A stretch of 64,000 bases of DNA. Origin: Pseudorhizobium xiangyangii. Lineage in GTDB: Bacteria > Pseudomonadota > Alphaproteobacteria > Rhizobiales > Rhizobiaceae. Positions 8,736-17,715 of the stretch are shown here, piece after piece (within the stretch, counting starts at the first letter, position 1; the number at the start of each line of letters is the position of its first letter). A program made the position numbers and the translations under genes. The stretch spans positions 1-64,000 of the forward strand of contig NZ_JAJAWH010000019.1 in NCBI RefSeq assembly GCF_020531965.1, given 5' to 3'. Under the pieces are notes generated by a model, which was given only the letters and a program-made list of their open reading frames with translations, was not told where the DNA came from and did not search any database.

Positions 8736-9464
8736 TCAGTGCCGGCCGCCTTCGAGGTAGGCAGCCCGAACTTCCGGATTGGCGAGCAATTCCCTGCCAG
8801 AACCCGTCATCGTCACCTTGCCGTTGACCATCACATAGGCGCGATCCGACAGCCTGAGGGCCGCGAACGCGTTCTGCTCCACCAGAAAGACGGTCAGCCC
8901 CTCTTCCTGGTTCAGCTTCTTGATGGCCTCGAAAATGCCCTTCACGATCAGGGGCGCCAGACCGAGAGACGGCTCGTCCAGCAACAGCAGCTTAGGCCGC
9001 GCCATCAACGCGCGCCCGATCGACAGCATCTGCTGCTCGCCACCGGAAAGCGTGCCGCCCCGTTGGCTCTGCCGCTCCTTGAGCCGCGGGAAGAGCGTGA
9101 AGATCTTCTCGACGTCCTCTTTGAAGTATTTGAGGTTGTCGAGATTGGCGCCCATCTGCAGGTTTTCCAGCACCGTCATGCGCGGGAAGATACGGCGACC
9201 TTCCGGCGATTGGGCGATGCGCCTGCGGGCAATCAGGTGGGTCGGGACCTTGGTAATGTCCTCGCCATCGAAAATGACCTGACCGGTGCGTGCCTGAGGG
9301 CTGCCGCAAATGGTCATCATCAGTGTCGACTTGCCGGCACCATTGGCACCGATCAGGCTGACGATCTCGCCCTTGTGGACCTCGACATCGACGCCTGCGA
9401 GCGCGCGGATGTTGCCATAGTAGGTTTCGACACCCTGGACTTTCAGAAGGGCTTCATCGGCCAT
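8736..9464 (-). CDS. livF: Branched-chain amino acid ABC transporter ATPase LivF
   Basis: A 242-residue ABC ATPase that powers the LivHM permease. It shows Walker A (IGANGAGKST, near residue 40), the Q-loop region, the signature LSGGEQQM, Walker B (LLLLDEPSLGLAP) and the switch His replaced by the LivF-type VEQNA motif. The start at 9464 overlaps the livG stop (TGATG), indicating translational coupling. The order livH-M-G-F on one strand is the standard one. Confidence 0.95.
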   Translation of the reverse strand: MADEALLKVQGVETYYGNIRALAGVDVEVHKGEIVSLIGANGAGKSTLMMTICGSPQARTGQVIFDGEDITKVPTHLIARRRIAQSPEGRRIFPRMTVLENLQMGANLDNLKYFKEDVEKIFTLFPRLKERQSQRGGTLSGGEQQMLSIGRALMARPKLLLLDEPSLGLAPLIVKGIFEAIKKLNQEEGLTVFLVEQNAFAALRLSDRAYVMVNGKVTMTGSGRELLANPEVRAAYLEGGRH

Positions 9465-10339
9465 CAAACCGTCCCCTCGTCGAGCTTTTCTGCAATTTCT
9501 TCAACTTCATCATCCTCGACGCCGAGATACGCCGCGATCACCTTCGGATCGTTCTTCACGTGATCGGGCGTGCCGTCAGATATCTTCTGGCCATATTCCA
9601 AAACGACGACGTGATCGGAGATTTCCATGACCACCGACATGTCGTGTTCGATCAGAAGGATGGAGACACCCTCGTCACGGATCGAATGCAGCAGCGTGTT
9701 GAGTGCTGCTGACTCGCGTGGATTGAGGCCGGCGGCCGGTTCGTCCAGGCAGAGCAGTTCCGGTTCGGTGCACATGGCACGTATGATTTCCAGACGCCGC
9801 TGCGCCCCGTAGGGCAGATCGCCTGCCGGATCGTCGGCACGATCGACGAGATCTGCCTTCTCCAGCCAGTAGCGGGCCTTGTCGACCGCCGCCTGCGATG
9901 CCTTGCGGTATGTCGGAAAGCCGAGGAGACCCAGGATGGTATAGCCGGACGCCCTCATCAGCGCGTTGTGCTGTGCCACCAGAAGGTTTTCCAGAACGGT
10001 CAGGCCCGAAAACAGGCGAATGTTCTGGAAGGTCCTCGATACTTTCGCGATCTTGGTGATCTCGAAGTCGCGAAGGCGTTCGAGCAAATGGTGCTCGCCA
10101 CGCTTCTGCGTCAGCGTGATCATCCCCATCGTCGGCTTGTAGAAGCCGGTGATGCAGTTGAAGACGGTCGTCTTTCCCGCGCCGTTCGGGCCGATCAACG
10201 CGGTGATCTCACCGCGCTTGGCTTCGAACGAGAAGTCGTTAATGGCCATCAGGCCGCCGAACTTCATCGACAGGTGTTCGACCTTCAGGATCGGTTCACC
10301 GGTGATATTGGACGTCATCGTATCGGTTCCGAGGGTCAT
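9464..10339 (-). CDS. livG: Branched-chain amino acid ABC transporter ATPase LivG
   Basis: A 291-residue ABC ATPase, partner of LivF. It has Walker A (IGPNGAGKTTVFNCITGFY), the long LivG insertion after it, the signature-region motif LPYGAQRRLEI, Walker B (LLCLDEPAAGLNP) and the H-loop (LLIEHDMSVVM). The family normally ends around residue 255; here a short acidic tail (DDEVEEIAEKLDEGTV) is added. The start overlaps the livM stop (TGATG). Confidence 0.95.
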   Translation of the reverse strand: MTLGTDTMTSNITGEPILKVEHLSMKFGGLMAINDFSFEAKRGEITALIGPNGAGKTTVFNCITGFYKPTMGMITLTQKRGEHHLLERLRDFEITKIAKVSRTFQNIRLFSGLTVLENLLVAQHNALMRASGYTILGLLGFPTYRKASQAAVDKARYWLEKADLVDRADDPAGDLPYGAQRRLEIIRAMCTEPELLCLDEPAAGLNPRESAALNTLLHSIRDEGVSILLIEHDMSVVMEISDHVVVLEYGQKISDGTPDHVKNDPKVIAAYLGVEDDEVEEIAEKLDEGTV

Positions 10340-11721
10340 CAGCCGTGTCCCTCCTTCGTGAAGCTTCCGGAGACGGCCTTGCGTTCCTTGAGGAAGGCAG
10401 TGGGTTCACGTGAACCGACGAAGCCGCGCGGCTTGAACACCATGACGATGATCATAGCCAGGCCGAAGAGCAGCATGCGGTAGAGTTCCGGCGTGAAGTC
10501 CGGGCCGAAGACGTGCTTCAGGAACTCCATTTCACGCAGAAGCTCGGTGCCGCCGACCATCACCACCGCAGCAATTGCGATGCCTGTCAACGAGCCCATG
10601 CCGCCGAGAACGACGATAGCAAGGATTACGGCCGATTCCAGGAAGACGAAGCTTTCCGGAGAGACGAAGCCCTGGCGGGTGGCGAAGAAGGCGCCGGCGA
10701 AGCCGCCGAACATCGCACCGATCGCGAATGCCGTAAGCTTGGTGGTGACCGTATTGATGCCGAGCGAACGGCAGGCAATCTCGTCCTCGCGCAGTGCTTC
10801 CCAGGCGCGGCCGATCGGCATGCGGCGAAGTTTGATCGTCACATAGGCCGTCAGCATGCAGAGCGCCAGGATCAGATAGAAGAGGAAGATCTTGTAGTAG
10901 GCGGACGACATCGGCAGGCCAAAGGCCTTGGTGAAGTTGTTCGCCGCACCGATATCGAAGGACCAGATACCGAAGACGGATGCCTTCGGGATACCGGAAA
11001 TGCCGAACGTGCCCTTCGTGACAGCCGTCCAGTTGATCAGCACGAGACGGATGATCTCACCGAAGGCAAGCGTCACGATTGCCAGGTAGTCGCCCCGCAA
11101 GCGCAGAACCGGAAAGCCCAGGATGATGCCCCAGAAGGCCGCCAGAATACCGGAAAGCGGCAACAGGACCCAGAAGGAGAGCCCGAAATGTTCTGACAGG
11201 AGTGCGTAGGAATAGGCACCCACCGCATAGAACGCCACGTAGCCGAGGTCGAGCAGGCCGGCGAGACCGACGACGATGTTGAGACCCCAGGCCAGCATCA
11301 CGTAGATGAGAATCTGGATGCCGAAGTTGTCTACATATTTCAGCGAGCCCTGCGTACCGGCGAGCATCACCGATACCATCGGATAGATCACCAGCGCAAA
11401 GAGCGCGATTTTCAGGAAGTGCTTGTGGAAGAAGCTCTTCTCGTCCGAGATTTCAAGGATGCCGGACTTTGCCTTGGCAAGCTTGCGACGATCGAGATGT
11501 GGCACGATGAAGGCGACCATGAGGAAGCGGCTGACGGCCGCAATCACCACGAAGATCGCCAGCATGCCCCAGCGCGTGCGCCAGACCAGCTGATTGTTGA
11601 TGTTCTGGTAGGTCTCGATGCCGACGTACAGAAGGAACAGGCCGAAGGCTGTGGCGCCGGCGAACAGCGCCTCCTTCAGGGCCTTACCCATCAGATTTTC
11701 AGAAGCGGAAGACTGCGTCAT
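10339..11721 (-). CDS. livM: Branched-chain amino acid ABC transporter permease LivM
   Basis: A 460-residue inner-membrane permease with about ten helices. Its core carries the conserved LivM stretch GLNIVVGLAGLLDLGYVAFYA and the EAA-like loop GRAWEALREDEIACRSLGIN. The first ~120 residues hold extra membrane segments, as in the longer LivM variants of Alphaproteobacteria. The ATG at 11721 directly follows the livH stop (TGACATG) and is preferred over an upstream start inside livH. Confidence 0.93.
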   Translation of the reverse strand: MTQSSASENLMGKALKEALFAGATAFGLFLLYVGIETYQNINNQLVWRTRWGMLAIFVVIAAVSRFLMVAFIVPHLDRRKLAKAKSGILEISDEKSFFHKHFLKIALFALVIYPMVSVMLAGTQGSLKYVDNFGIQILIYVMLAWGLNIVVGLAGLLDLGYVAFYAVGAYSYALLSEHFGLSFWVLLPLSGILAAFWGIILGFPVLRLRGDYLAIVTLAFGEIIRLVLINWTAVTKGTFGISGIPKASVFGIWSFDIGAANNFTKAFGLPMSSAYYKIFLFYLILALCMLTAYVTIKLRRMPIGRAWEALREDEIACRSLGINTVTTKLTAFAIGAMFGGFAGAFFATRQGFVSPESFVFLESAVILAIVVLGGMGSLTGIAIAAVVMVGGTELLREMEFLKHVFGPDFTPELYRMLLFGLAMIIVMVFKPRGFVGSREPTAFLKERKAVSGSFTKEGHG

Positions 11722-11722
11722 G

Positions 11723-12625
11723 TCAGACTTTCTCCACTTCCGGGCGTCCAAGGATGCCGGTCGGCTTGAAGATCAGCACGAATGCCAGCAGCGCAAACGT
11801 CGCCACGTCCTTGTATGCGATCGTGAAATACGCCGACCACAGGGACTCGATCAACCCGATCAGCAGACCGCCGAGAACGGCGCCCGGAAGCGAACCGATG
11901 CCTCCGAGGACGGCGGCCGTGAAGGCTTTCACCCCGGGAATAAAGCCGTCGTTGAACGAGGCCACGCCATAGTACATCAAGTACATCGTACCGGCGACGG
12001 CAGCGAGCGCGGCACCCATGACGAACGTGATGGAGATTGTGCGGTCGACATCGACGCCCAATAAGGCGGCCATCTTCCGGTCCTGCTCGGTGGCGCGCTG
12101 AGCGCGGCCGAGAGGCGTCTTGTTGACGATGTACCAGAAGATCGTCAGCAGAACAGCGGTCACCACGACGATGATGATCTGCTTCAGGGAGATCGTGATC
12201 GCTCCGAAATGGTAGACGTCACTCACCAAGGCGGGAATCGGCTTGTTGCGCGGACCCTGCGTCACCTGGATGAAGTTGGACAGCACGATCGACATGCCGA
12301 TCGCGGTGATCAGCGGCGCCAGACGGAACGAACCGCGCAGCGGGCGATATGCCACCCGCTCGATCGTCCAGTTCCAAAGGCTTGTCATCAGCATCGCGAC
12401 GACCAGCATGATCAGCAGCATCAGGGCTACCGGAACACCCGCGAAGAACGACGTGACGATAAGAAAGACTATCAGGGCGGCAAAGCCGCCGAGCATGAAT
12501 ATGTCACCATGAGCAAAGTTGATCATGCCGATGATGCCGTAAACCATCGTATAGCCGATTGCGATAAGGCCGTAGATGGATCCAAGTGTCAGCCCATTGG
12601 CGAGCTGCTGGATAAAGTACTCCAT
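11723..12625 (-). CDS. livH: Branched-chain amino acid ABC transporter permease LivH
   Basis: A 300-residue inner-membrane permease, the first gene of the liv operon. The N-terminus (MEYFIQQLANGLTLGSIYGL, then IAIGYTMVYGIIGMINFAHG) is the family hallmark, which fixes the start at 12625; a longer frame upstream is not conserved. GGGGGAAAATAT precedes the ATG. The loop QDRKMAALLGVDVDRTI contacts the ATPase. It forms the transport channel with LivM. Confidence 0.95.
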   Translation of the reverse strand: MEYFIQQLANGLTLGSIYGLIAIGYTMVYGIIGMINFAHGDIFMLGGFAALIVFLIVTSFFAGVPVALMLLIMLVVAMLMTSLWNWTIERVAYRPLRGSFRLAPLITAIGMSIVLSNFIQVTQGPRNKPIPALVSDVYHFGAITISLKQIIIVVVTAVLLTIFWYIVNKTPLGRAQRATEQDRKMAALLGVDVDRTISITFVMGAALAAVAGTMYLMYYGVASFNDGFIPGVKAFTAAVLGGIGSLPGAVLGGLLIGLIESLWSAYFTIAYKDVATFALLAFVLIFKPTGILGRPEVEKV

Positions 12626-13044
12626 ATATTTTCCCCCGGACACGGTCCCCGTCGGCCGTGTCTCATATTCTTGACCCTCGGGTCCTGTGGACTCCGGGGG
12701 GCATCCAATACCGTTTTCAGCATAAATGTGAAGACAAAAAGCCGAGAGTTCGTCGAAAACCTTTCGGTTCTCAACAATATGCACATGCAAGTGGCTAATT
12801 TTTCAAATTTTGGGCAGCCAGGAGCAAAAAACAGCCGATAACCCGGCGCAAAGGCACAAGATTACCCGCGATGATCCTGAACAAGCGACAGGGATGAGCC
12901 GCCGGGCGACGGCCCACACACCTTCTATTCTTCGTAGCTAAGCAACCATGCCGCACTGCATCATGTAAAACAATAGCTTAGTTATGTTTACGTCCACATC
13001 CGCGCAAACGCTCATACTCTGTCGCCCTAACCGGAGCGATGACC
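12626..13044. promoter_or_regulatory. Intergenic region holding the livH promoter
   Basis: About 420 bp separate livH (minus) from the broken DUF2793 gene (plus). The region is AT-richer than its surroundings, as expected for promoters on both sides. No RNA gene, repeat or clear operator was recognised in it. Confidence 0.4.
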
Positions 13045-13939
13045 ATGGCCGACACTACGCCGAACCTGAACCTACCCTTCATCCTTCCTTCTCAGGCGCT
13101 AAAACACGTCACCCACAACGAGGCACTACTGTTACTCGACACCCTTCTGCACCTGACTGTAGTTGACGAAATACAGGAACCACCGGCCCTGCCCGCCTAT
13201 GGCGCAAGCTTCATCGTCGGCACACCCGGATCCTCGGGCTGATCGACAAGGACGGGATGATCGCCACATGGCAGGATGGAGCATGGAGCTTCCTCGATCC
13301 ACGGGAAGGGTGGCGCGCCTGGTTTGCCTCGGCCGGCGTTTTGAAAGTGTTCTCTTCCGGCAGCTGGCGGGACATTCAATCCCCGTCTGCCGAATTCGAC
13401 ACGCTTGGCGTCAACGCCACGCCCGATGCCATTAATCGTCTTGTGGTGTCGTCCGGCGCATCGCTGTTCAACCATGCGGGCCATGGTCACCAGATCAAGG
13501 TCAACAAGGCGACGTCAATCAGGGCGGCTTCTCCCTCGGCGCTGCCACACTCGCCGGCGGCAACCTCGTCGTGGTACCTGCGGACGGCCTCTATCTCATT
13601 TGCCTCAACGTCCGGATTGCCTCTTCCTCCGGTCACGTGACGGCTCTGGTCGTCAACGGTTCTCAGGAAAAGCTGGCGCTGGCCGGACCGTCTGGAAGCT
13701 CGGGCAGTCAATCGGCAAGCGGAATATTCGCATTGGCCGAAGGCGACACCCTCTGCCTTCATCATACTGGATCGGCCACGTTGCAATTGGGCGAAGGAAA
13801 CACACAGCTGCGACGTTACTTTAGCGAAAGAACGTCTCCCTTGGCGGAGAAATCCCGTTCCGGTCCACCTGCAAGTGCACAATTTCCCGTTCCGAATCTT
13901 TTTGGAACAAATGCTTCGCCACATTTAGGTAAATGTTAA
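13045..13939 (+). pseudogene. Broken DUF2793 gene (frameshifts and probable internal deletion)
   Basis: Three successive reading frames together spell one DUF2793-type protein, a family found in phage tails and gene-transfer agents. Frame one (from 13045) gives LPFILPSQALKHVTHNEAL. A shift near 13240 leads to IATWQDGAWSFLDPREGWRA and NHAGHGHQIKVNKA. A second shift near 13515 leads to GGFSLGAATLAGGNLVVVPA and a C-terminal domain ending at 13939. The linker between the last two pieces is shorter than usual, suggesting a deletion as well. The gene is probably not functional, unless the shifts are sequencing errors. Confidence 0.75.
13925..13939 (+). promoter_or_regulatory. Candidate CtrA half-matching site upstream of sciP
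   Basis: TTAG-N7-TTAA lies 53 bp upstream of the sciP start. The CtrA consensus is TTAA-N7-TTAA, so one position differs. sciP is a CtrA-activated gene in Caulobacter. Confidence 0.35.
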
Positions 13940-13991
13940 AACTGCCGGACTAGGGTTCTCCACGTGGTCTTGTGTTTGTGTAGAGAGTTCC

Positions 13992-14267
13992 ATGACCGAA
14001 ATGATACGTCCCCGAGTGAAATATGTCATCGGCCCCGATGGCAGTCCGTTGACGATTGCCGATTTGCCTCCGGCGAATACCCGACGCTGGGTCATTCGAC
14101 GCAAGGCTGAGGTCGTCGCCGCGGTACGGGGTGGGCTATTGAGCCTTGAAGAGGCTTGTGAGCGGTACACCCTGACTGTGGAGGAATTCCTGTCCTGGCA
14201 GTCCTCCATCAACGATCATGGGCTTGCGGGCCTCCGCACCACCCGTATCCAGCAGTATCGCCACTAG
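13992..14267 (+). CDS. sciP: CtrA inhibitor SciP (DUF1153)
   Basis: A 91-residue DNA-associated protein. The sequence is almost entirely the conserved SciP block: RPRVKYVIGPDGSPLT, LPPANTRRWVIRRKAEVVAA and LSLEEACERYTLTVEEFLSW. In Caulobacter crescentus SciP binds CtrA at promoters and blocks its activity in G1. The helix-turn-helix-like second half (about residues 37-75) holds the recognition helices. AGAGAG precedes the start. Its presence 1.4 kb from ctrA supports a cell-cycle role here. Confidence 0.92.
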   Translation: MTEMIRPRVKYVIGPDGSPLTIADLPPANTRRWVIRRKAEVVAAVRGGLLSLEEACERYTLTVEEFLSWQSSINDHGLAGLRTTRIQQYRH

Positions 14268-14295
14268 ACCGAACCTTTTCGGGCAATCGATACTT

Positions 14296-14330
14296 AAGGC
14301 GCCGCTCGGTAGACCACACCGCGGCGCCTT
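14296..14330 (+). terminator. Terminator-like hairpin after sciP
   Basis: A perfect 10-bp stem (AAGGCGCCGC, 14296-14305, with GCGGCGCCTT, 14321-14330) and a 15-nt loop lie 28 bp past the sciP stop and are followed by TCGC. The U-tract is short. Confidence 0.6.
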
Positions 14331-14519
14331 TCGCGCATTCCGCATTTTCCTCGAAATTGCCCCTCCCCGCGGGGAGCGATCCAGTTCGTGGCTTGCCCGC
14401 GTTTTTTGCCGCTTTGGCGACTATTGCTTCACGCCACCACGCTCCAATACCGGCAGACTCCACCTTGCTTGCCGCCGCCTATGACCTAGGTTCGGCGAGC
14501 AGCATCAGTGGAGAGCAAC

Positions 14520-14801
14520 ATGGATATCACACATCAGGAATTGAAATCGGGCGGACGTTACGTGGCAACGGTTGACGGCCACGAAGCGGAAATCACCTAT
14601 TCACGCACATCGCCTGCCCTGATCATCGTCGATCATACGGGCGTTCCGGACGAGTTGCGCGGCAAAGGCGTCGGACAGGCACTGGCCGTCCACGTCGTGG
14701 AAGACGCCCGTCGCGGCGGTTGGAAAATCCTGCCGCTCTGCCCATTCTTTCGCGCCCAGGTAGAGCGTCACCCGGATTGGCGAGACGCTATCAGCGGATA
14801 A
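14520..14801 (+). CDS. Small GNAT-fold N-acetyltransferase-like protein
   Basis: A 93-residue protein of the short NATD1/YjdJ type. It has the acetyl-CoA pyrophosphate-binding signature (VPDELRGKGVGQALAVH, an R-G-x-G-x-G/A type loop) and ends with the family tail LPLCPFFRAQVERHPDW. The ATG at 14520 has GTGGAGAG seven bases before it; a GTG at 14508 is the alternative. The substrate is unknown. It stands alone between two terminators. Confidence 0.8.
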   Translation: MDITHQELKSGGRYVATVDGHEAEITYSRTSPALIIVDHTGVPDELRGKGVGQALAVHVVEDARRGGWKILPLCPFFRAQVERHPDWRDAISG

Positions 14802-14840
14802 TGCCGCCGGTCGTTCGACCACCATTTCAGATCGAACGAC

Positions 14841-14871
14841 AAAGCGCCGCGGCACGGTCCGCGGCGGCTTT
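14841..14871 (+). terminator. Terminator after the GNAT gene
   Basis: GCCGCGG (14846-14852) pairs with CCGCGGC (14859-14865), and the outer AAAGC pairs with GCTTT around a one-base bulge. It lies between convergent genes and may serve both. Confidence 0.65.
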
Positions 14872-14896
14872 ATCTGTCAGATGAAGCTACGGGCCG

Positions 14897-15247
14897 TCAC
14901 GCGCGAGCGCGCATCGCCCCGTCCCGTTCCTCGATAGCGGTCGCCTTGGCGAATTCGGACTGGGCTTCTTCAAGCGCCAGTTCCGCCGCGTCCTGCTGGA
15001 CCTTCAGCTCCCGGATCGAGACCTGAAGATTGTCGGCCCGCTGGCGGGCCGCCTTGGCAAAAGTCGGATAGGCGAAATGCGTAGGATCCGTGATCCCCGA
15101 TTTCTTCTCTTCCACACCGATCTGGTATTCGAGTTCCTTCGCCATTCGCTCGAACTCAGCCATCATCATTTCAAGCTGCTGCAACTGGCGACGTTTCTCA
15201 TTAACCTGAAATTCCTTCAGGCGAACTAGGCTGTCACGCGACTTCAT
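14897..15247 (-). CDS. fliJ: FliJ-like coiled-coil protein
   Basis: A 116-residue, charged, largely alpha-helical protein with long coiled-coil stretches (about residues 8-60 and 70-110: LQQLEMMMAEFERMAKELEY, LKVQQDAAELALEEAQSEF). It fits the FliJ family, a cytoplasmic chaperone-escort of the flagellar export apparatus that resembles the stalk of F-type ATPases. It is transcribed away from ctrA across a shared regulatory region, the same arrangement as in other Rhizobiales. The ATG at 15247 is preferred over a TTG two codons upstream. Confidence 0.7.
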   Translation of the reverse strand: MKSRDSLVRLKEFQVNEKRRQLQQLEMMMAEFERMAKELEYQIGVEEKKSGITDPTHFAYPTFAKAARQRADNLQVSIRELKVQQDAAELALEEAQSEFAKATAIEERDGAMRARA

Positions 15248-15667
15248 ACGCAATACTCCGTGGATAGCGGCACCCGCGCCCTGTGACTGGATTGATACAC
15301 TCCGGGTTAAAAAAATGCTGCGGCGTTAATCTATTTTTCGTCCGCGTTAACCTTTCGTTTACGGGCATCATTAACAATACGGCTGATCATTTAAGGGTCG
15401 GTAAATGCCAGGGCCTAAATTGGCGCGACAATGTAAGAGTCGCATGAATCACTTAGGGGAGTTTCCTCATAAAATGATTCACGTCAGGCGATGACCAATC
15501 CTCAGGAAAATCAGTCGGGTGCTGCTCTTACTTAATAAATTCGATACACCTTGCCATAGTGAATCAGAATTTGTTAACCATTTGATGGCAGCTTCCAAAT
15601 CAGGCACAGTCTGGATCCGTATCCGCGTAGGGCCACGGACTACCTAGCGGCGGCAAAGGGGAAAAAC
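15248..15667. promoter_or_regulatory. ctrA promoter region with CcrM sites and CtrA-like boxes
   Basis: This 420-bp AT-rich gap carries four GANTC methylation sites (15437-15441, 15446-15450, 15476-15480, 15561-15565). It also has two near-consensus CtrA boxes: TTAA-N7-TTTA at 15347-15361 and TTAA-N7-TAAA at 15391-15405. In Caulobacter and Sinorhizobium, ctrA transcription is tied to hemimethylation of GANTC and to autoregulation, so the layout fits cell-cycle control. It also contains the fliJ promoter. Confidence 0.7.
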
Positions 15668-16369
15668 ATGCGGGTTCTACTCATTGAAGATGACAGCGCG
15701 ACAGCGCAGAGCATCGAACTGATGCTGAAGTCGGAAAGCTTCAACGTTTATACGACTGACCTCGGCGAAGAGGGTGTCGATCTCGGAAAGCTTTACGACT
15801 ACGACATTATCCTACTCGATCTGAACCTCCCCGACATGTCGGGCTACGAGGTCCTTCGGACACTGCGGCTTTCCAAGGTAAAGACGCCGATCCTCATCCT
15901 CTCCGGCATGGCCGGCATCGAGGACAAGGTTCGCGGCCTGGGCTTCGGCGCCGACGACTACATGACCAAGCCTTTCCACAAGGATGAATTGGTCGCACGT
16001 ATCCACGCTATCGTCCGCCGCTCGAAGGGCCATGCCCAGTCGATCATCATCACCGGCGAACTGATCGTGAACCTGGATGCCAAGACTGTCGAAGTCGGCG
16101 GCCAACGCGTTCATCTGACAGGCAAGGAATACCAGATGCTGGAGCTGCTTTCGCTCCGCAAGGGTACGACGCTCACCAAGGAAATGTTCCTTAACCACCT
16201 ATACGGCGGAATGGACGAGCCGGAACTGAAGATCATCGACGTCTTCATCTGCAAGCTGCGCAAGAAACTTGCCAATGCTGCCGACGGCGCGAACTACATC
16301 GAAACCGTCTGGGGCCGCGGCTACGTGCTGCGCGAGCCGGAAGGTGCCGAGTACGCCGAAACCGCCTGA
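15668..16369 (+). CDS. ctrA: Cell-cycle master regulator CtrA
   Basis: A 233-residue OmpR-type response regulator. The receiver has the phospho-acceptor Asp51 ([12 protein letters not shown]) and the conserved Lys in [10 protein letters not shown]. The DNA-binding winged helix (about residues 125-225) contains [18 protein letters not shown] and [12 protein letters not shown]. Both halves are characteristic of CtrA, which binds TTAA-N7-TTAA boxes and controls division, motility and replication. An AAAGGGG ribosome site precedes the ATG. The C-terminus (EGAEYAETA) differs from the Ala-Ala degron of Caulobacter only in its last residues. The genes for its phosphotransferase (chpT) and inhibitor (sciP) are close by. 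Confidence 0.97.
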   Translation: MRVLLIEDDSATAQSIELMLKSESFNVYTTDLGEEGVDLGKLYDYDIILLDLNLPDMSGYEVLRTLRLSKVKTPILILSGMAGIEDKVRGLGFGADDYMTKPFHKDELVARIHAIVRRSKGHAQSIIITGELIVNLDAKTVEVGGQRVHLTGKEYQMLELLSLRKGTTLTKEMFLNHLYGGMDEPELKIIDVFICKLRKKLANAADGANYIETVWGRGYVLREPEGAEYAETA

Positions 16370-16392
16370 CAGGAACTTGCCCTTCCCCTTTC

Positions 16393-16419
16393 AAACGCCC
16401 GCGCTTGCCGCGGGCGTTT
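16393..16419 (+). terminator. Rho-independent terminator of ctrA
   Basis: An 11-bp perfect stem (AAACGCCCGCG, 16393-16403, with CGCGGGCGTTT, 16409-16419) with the loop CTTGC, followed by TCGTTTGG. It lies 24 bp past the ctrA stop. Confidence 0.85.
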
Positions 16420-16499
16420 TCGTTTGGCAGCAACGGGCATAAGCGTGGCTAACCCCAAGGGGCTCCACGCTTTGTAGCAAGAAATGGACAGAAAGAGCG

Positions 16500-16865
16500 T
16501 TAAGCGGCGATCGCCAGGCCGGCAAAGACGGAGGTAAGGATCTTGCGGTCGAACGGCTTCAGCAGGAAGTCATTTGCGCCGGCACGCTTGCCAAGCATCA
16601 TCGTCTTCAGGTCAGCCTCGATGACACAGTAGAAGATGCGAACGGCCTTTCCGTCCGGCATGGCGCGGATCTGCTGGATGAGTTCCAGCGCGCCATCCAT
16701 GGTGGCGTCGACAATCAGGACGGCCGGAAGCTCGGCCTGGCAGCGGGTGACAGCCTCGTGCGCGCTGGCAGCCTCGGCCACCAGGAAACCGAGCTCGGAA
16801 AGAATGCGCTTGCCGACCTTGCGAACGACATCAGAACTGTCGGCAATCATCAAGCGCTGCATCAT
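16500..16865 (-). CDS. Single-domain CheY-like receiver protein
   Basis: A 121-residue receiver with no output domain. It has an acidic/Ser start (MIADSSDVV), a phospho-acceptor Asp in VLIVDATMDGALEL and the conserved Lys in DFLLKPFDRKIL. The second acidic residue of the active site is replaced by Ser, which can change phosphorylation kinetics. It lies between ctrA and chpT, as in related rhizobia, so it may take phosphate from ChpT. It is not CpdR by sequence. The start may be either of two adjacent ATGs. Confidence 0.85.
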   Translation of the reverse strand: MMQRLMIADSSDVVRKVGKRILSELGFLVAEAASAHEAVTRCQAELPAVLIVDATMDGALELIQQIRAMPDGKAVRIFYCVIEADLKTMMLGKRAGANDFLLKPFDRKILTSVFAGLAIAA

Positions 16866-16973
16866 CCACTCCCTGAACCTCGGCCAACGTCGCTTTCACG
16901 AGCGGCCGAAGTGCAACTTAGGAGGCTGGCGCTAAGGAATGGTTACCGAAGATGCGCGCCCTCATAACCGGGA

Positions 16974-17621
16974 TCAGGCGGGGATCACTTCCGCGGTAAA
17001 GACGATCTTGTCTTCCAGGACGACATACTTGAGGTCCATGCCGCATTCATCCGCCAGGAGGACGGTGTAGTAGGGCTGGATCGTGTGGGCGTCGACCGCC
17101 TCTTCGAGCGTGCCCGTGCAGATCTCGGCGAACTTCGCAGGCACGCGCATCATTCGGCCCTTGATGGTGATGACGAACTTTGCGTCATATTCCGGGTTCT
17201 CGAGCGTCACGTCGATCGAGCCGCCCCGGGGAATGCCGCCATAGGCCACGATGAAGAGGTTGAGCAGGAGCTTGACCCGGTTCTTTGCAATGATGGCACG
17301 CGGGCCGTTCCAGGTGACTTCGGACTTCTTCTCGGCAGCAGCAAAATCCTTTGCAGCCTTCTCCGCCTCACCGGTATCGATGGAGGCGCCGACCGAGCCG
17401 GATGCCCCGAAAGCCAGGCGGGCGAACTTCAAACGGACGGCGGCGTTGAGAGCCGATGTCCGGATAAGGTCCAGCGCGTCGCTGTCAGAAGCGCCCTCGT
17501 CCAGCAGTTCGAGACCATTGTTGATCGCGCCGACCGGCGAGATCACGTCGTGACAGACACGGCTGCACAGGAGTGCCGCAAGATCTGGCCCGTCCAGGGT
17601 GAGATTCGGATTCTTGGGCAT
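16974..17621 (-). CDS. chpT: Histidine phosphotransferase ChpT
   Basis: A 215-residue pseudo-histidine-kinase that relays phosphate from the CckA receiver to CtrA and CpdR. The phospho-accepting helix is near residue 24 (LLCSRVCHDVISPVGAINNG). The rest resembles a degenerate HATPase fold (RVKLLLNLFIVAYGGIPRGG) without a usable ATP lid, as expected for ChpT. CAGGAGAA precedes the start. It is transcribed towards the receiver gene, 108 bp away. The pairing with ctrA and sciP makes the identification strong. Confidence 0.92.
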   Translation of the reverse strand: MPKNPNLTLDGPDLAALLCSRVCHDVISPVGAINNGLELLDEGASDSDALDLIRTSALNAAVRLKFARLAFGASGSVGASIDTGEAEKAAKDFAAAEKKSEVTWNGPRAIIAKNRVKLLLNLFIVAYGGIPRGGSIDVTLENPEYDAKFVITIKGRMMRVPAKFAEICTGTLEEAVDAHTIQPYYTVLLADECGMDLKYVVLEDKIVFTAEVIPA

Positions 17622-17715
17622 GGTATTCTCCTGATACAGATCACGCGGTCATTGAATGACGCACTAAGGTTGTGCGAACATGGCGTGTTCGCGGTCATAA
17701 AGACACCATATTTGG

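Noticed and set aside
16500-16865. Calling the receiver CpdR
   Set aside because: Its sequence lacks the CpdR pattern around the phospho-acceptor (TDIVMPEMDG-type) and the C-terminal region; position next to chpT alone is not enough.
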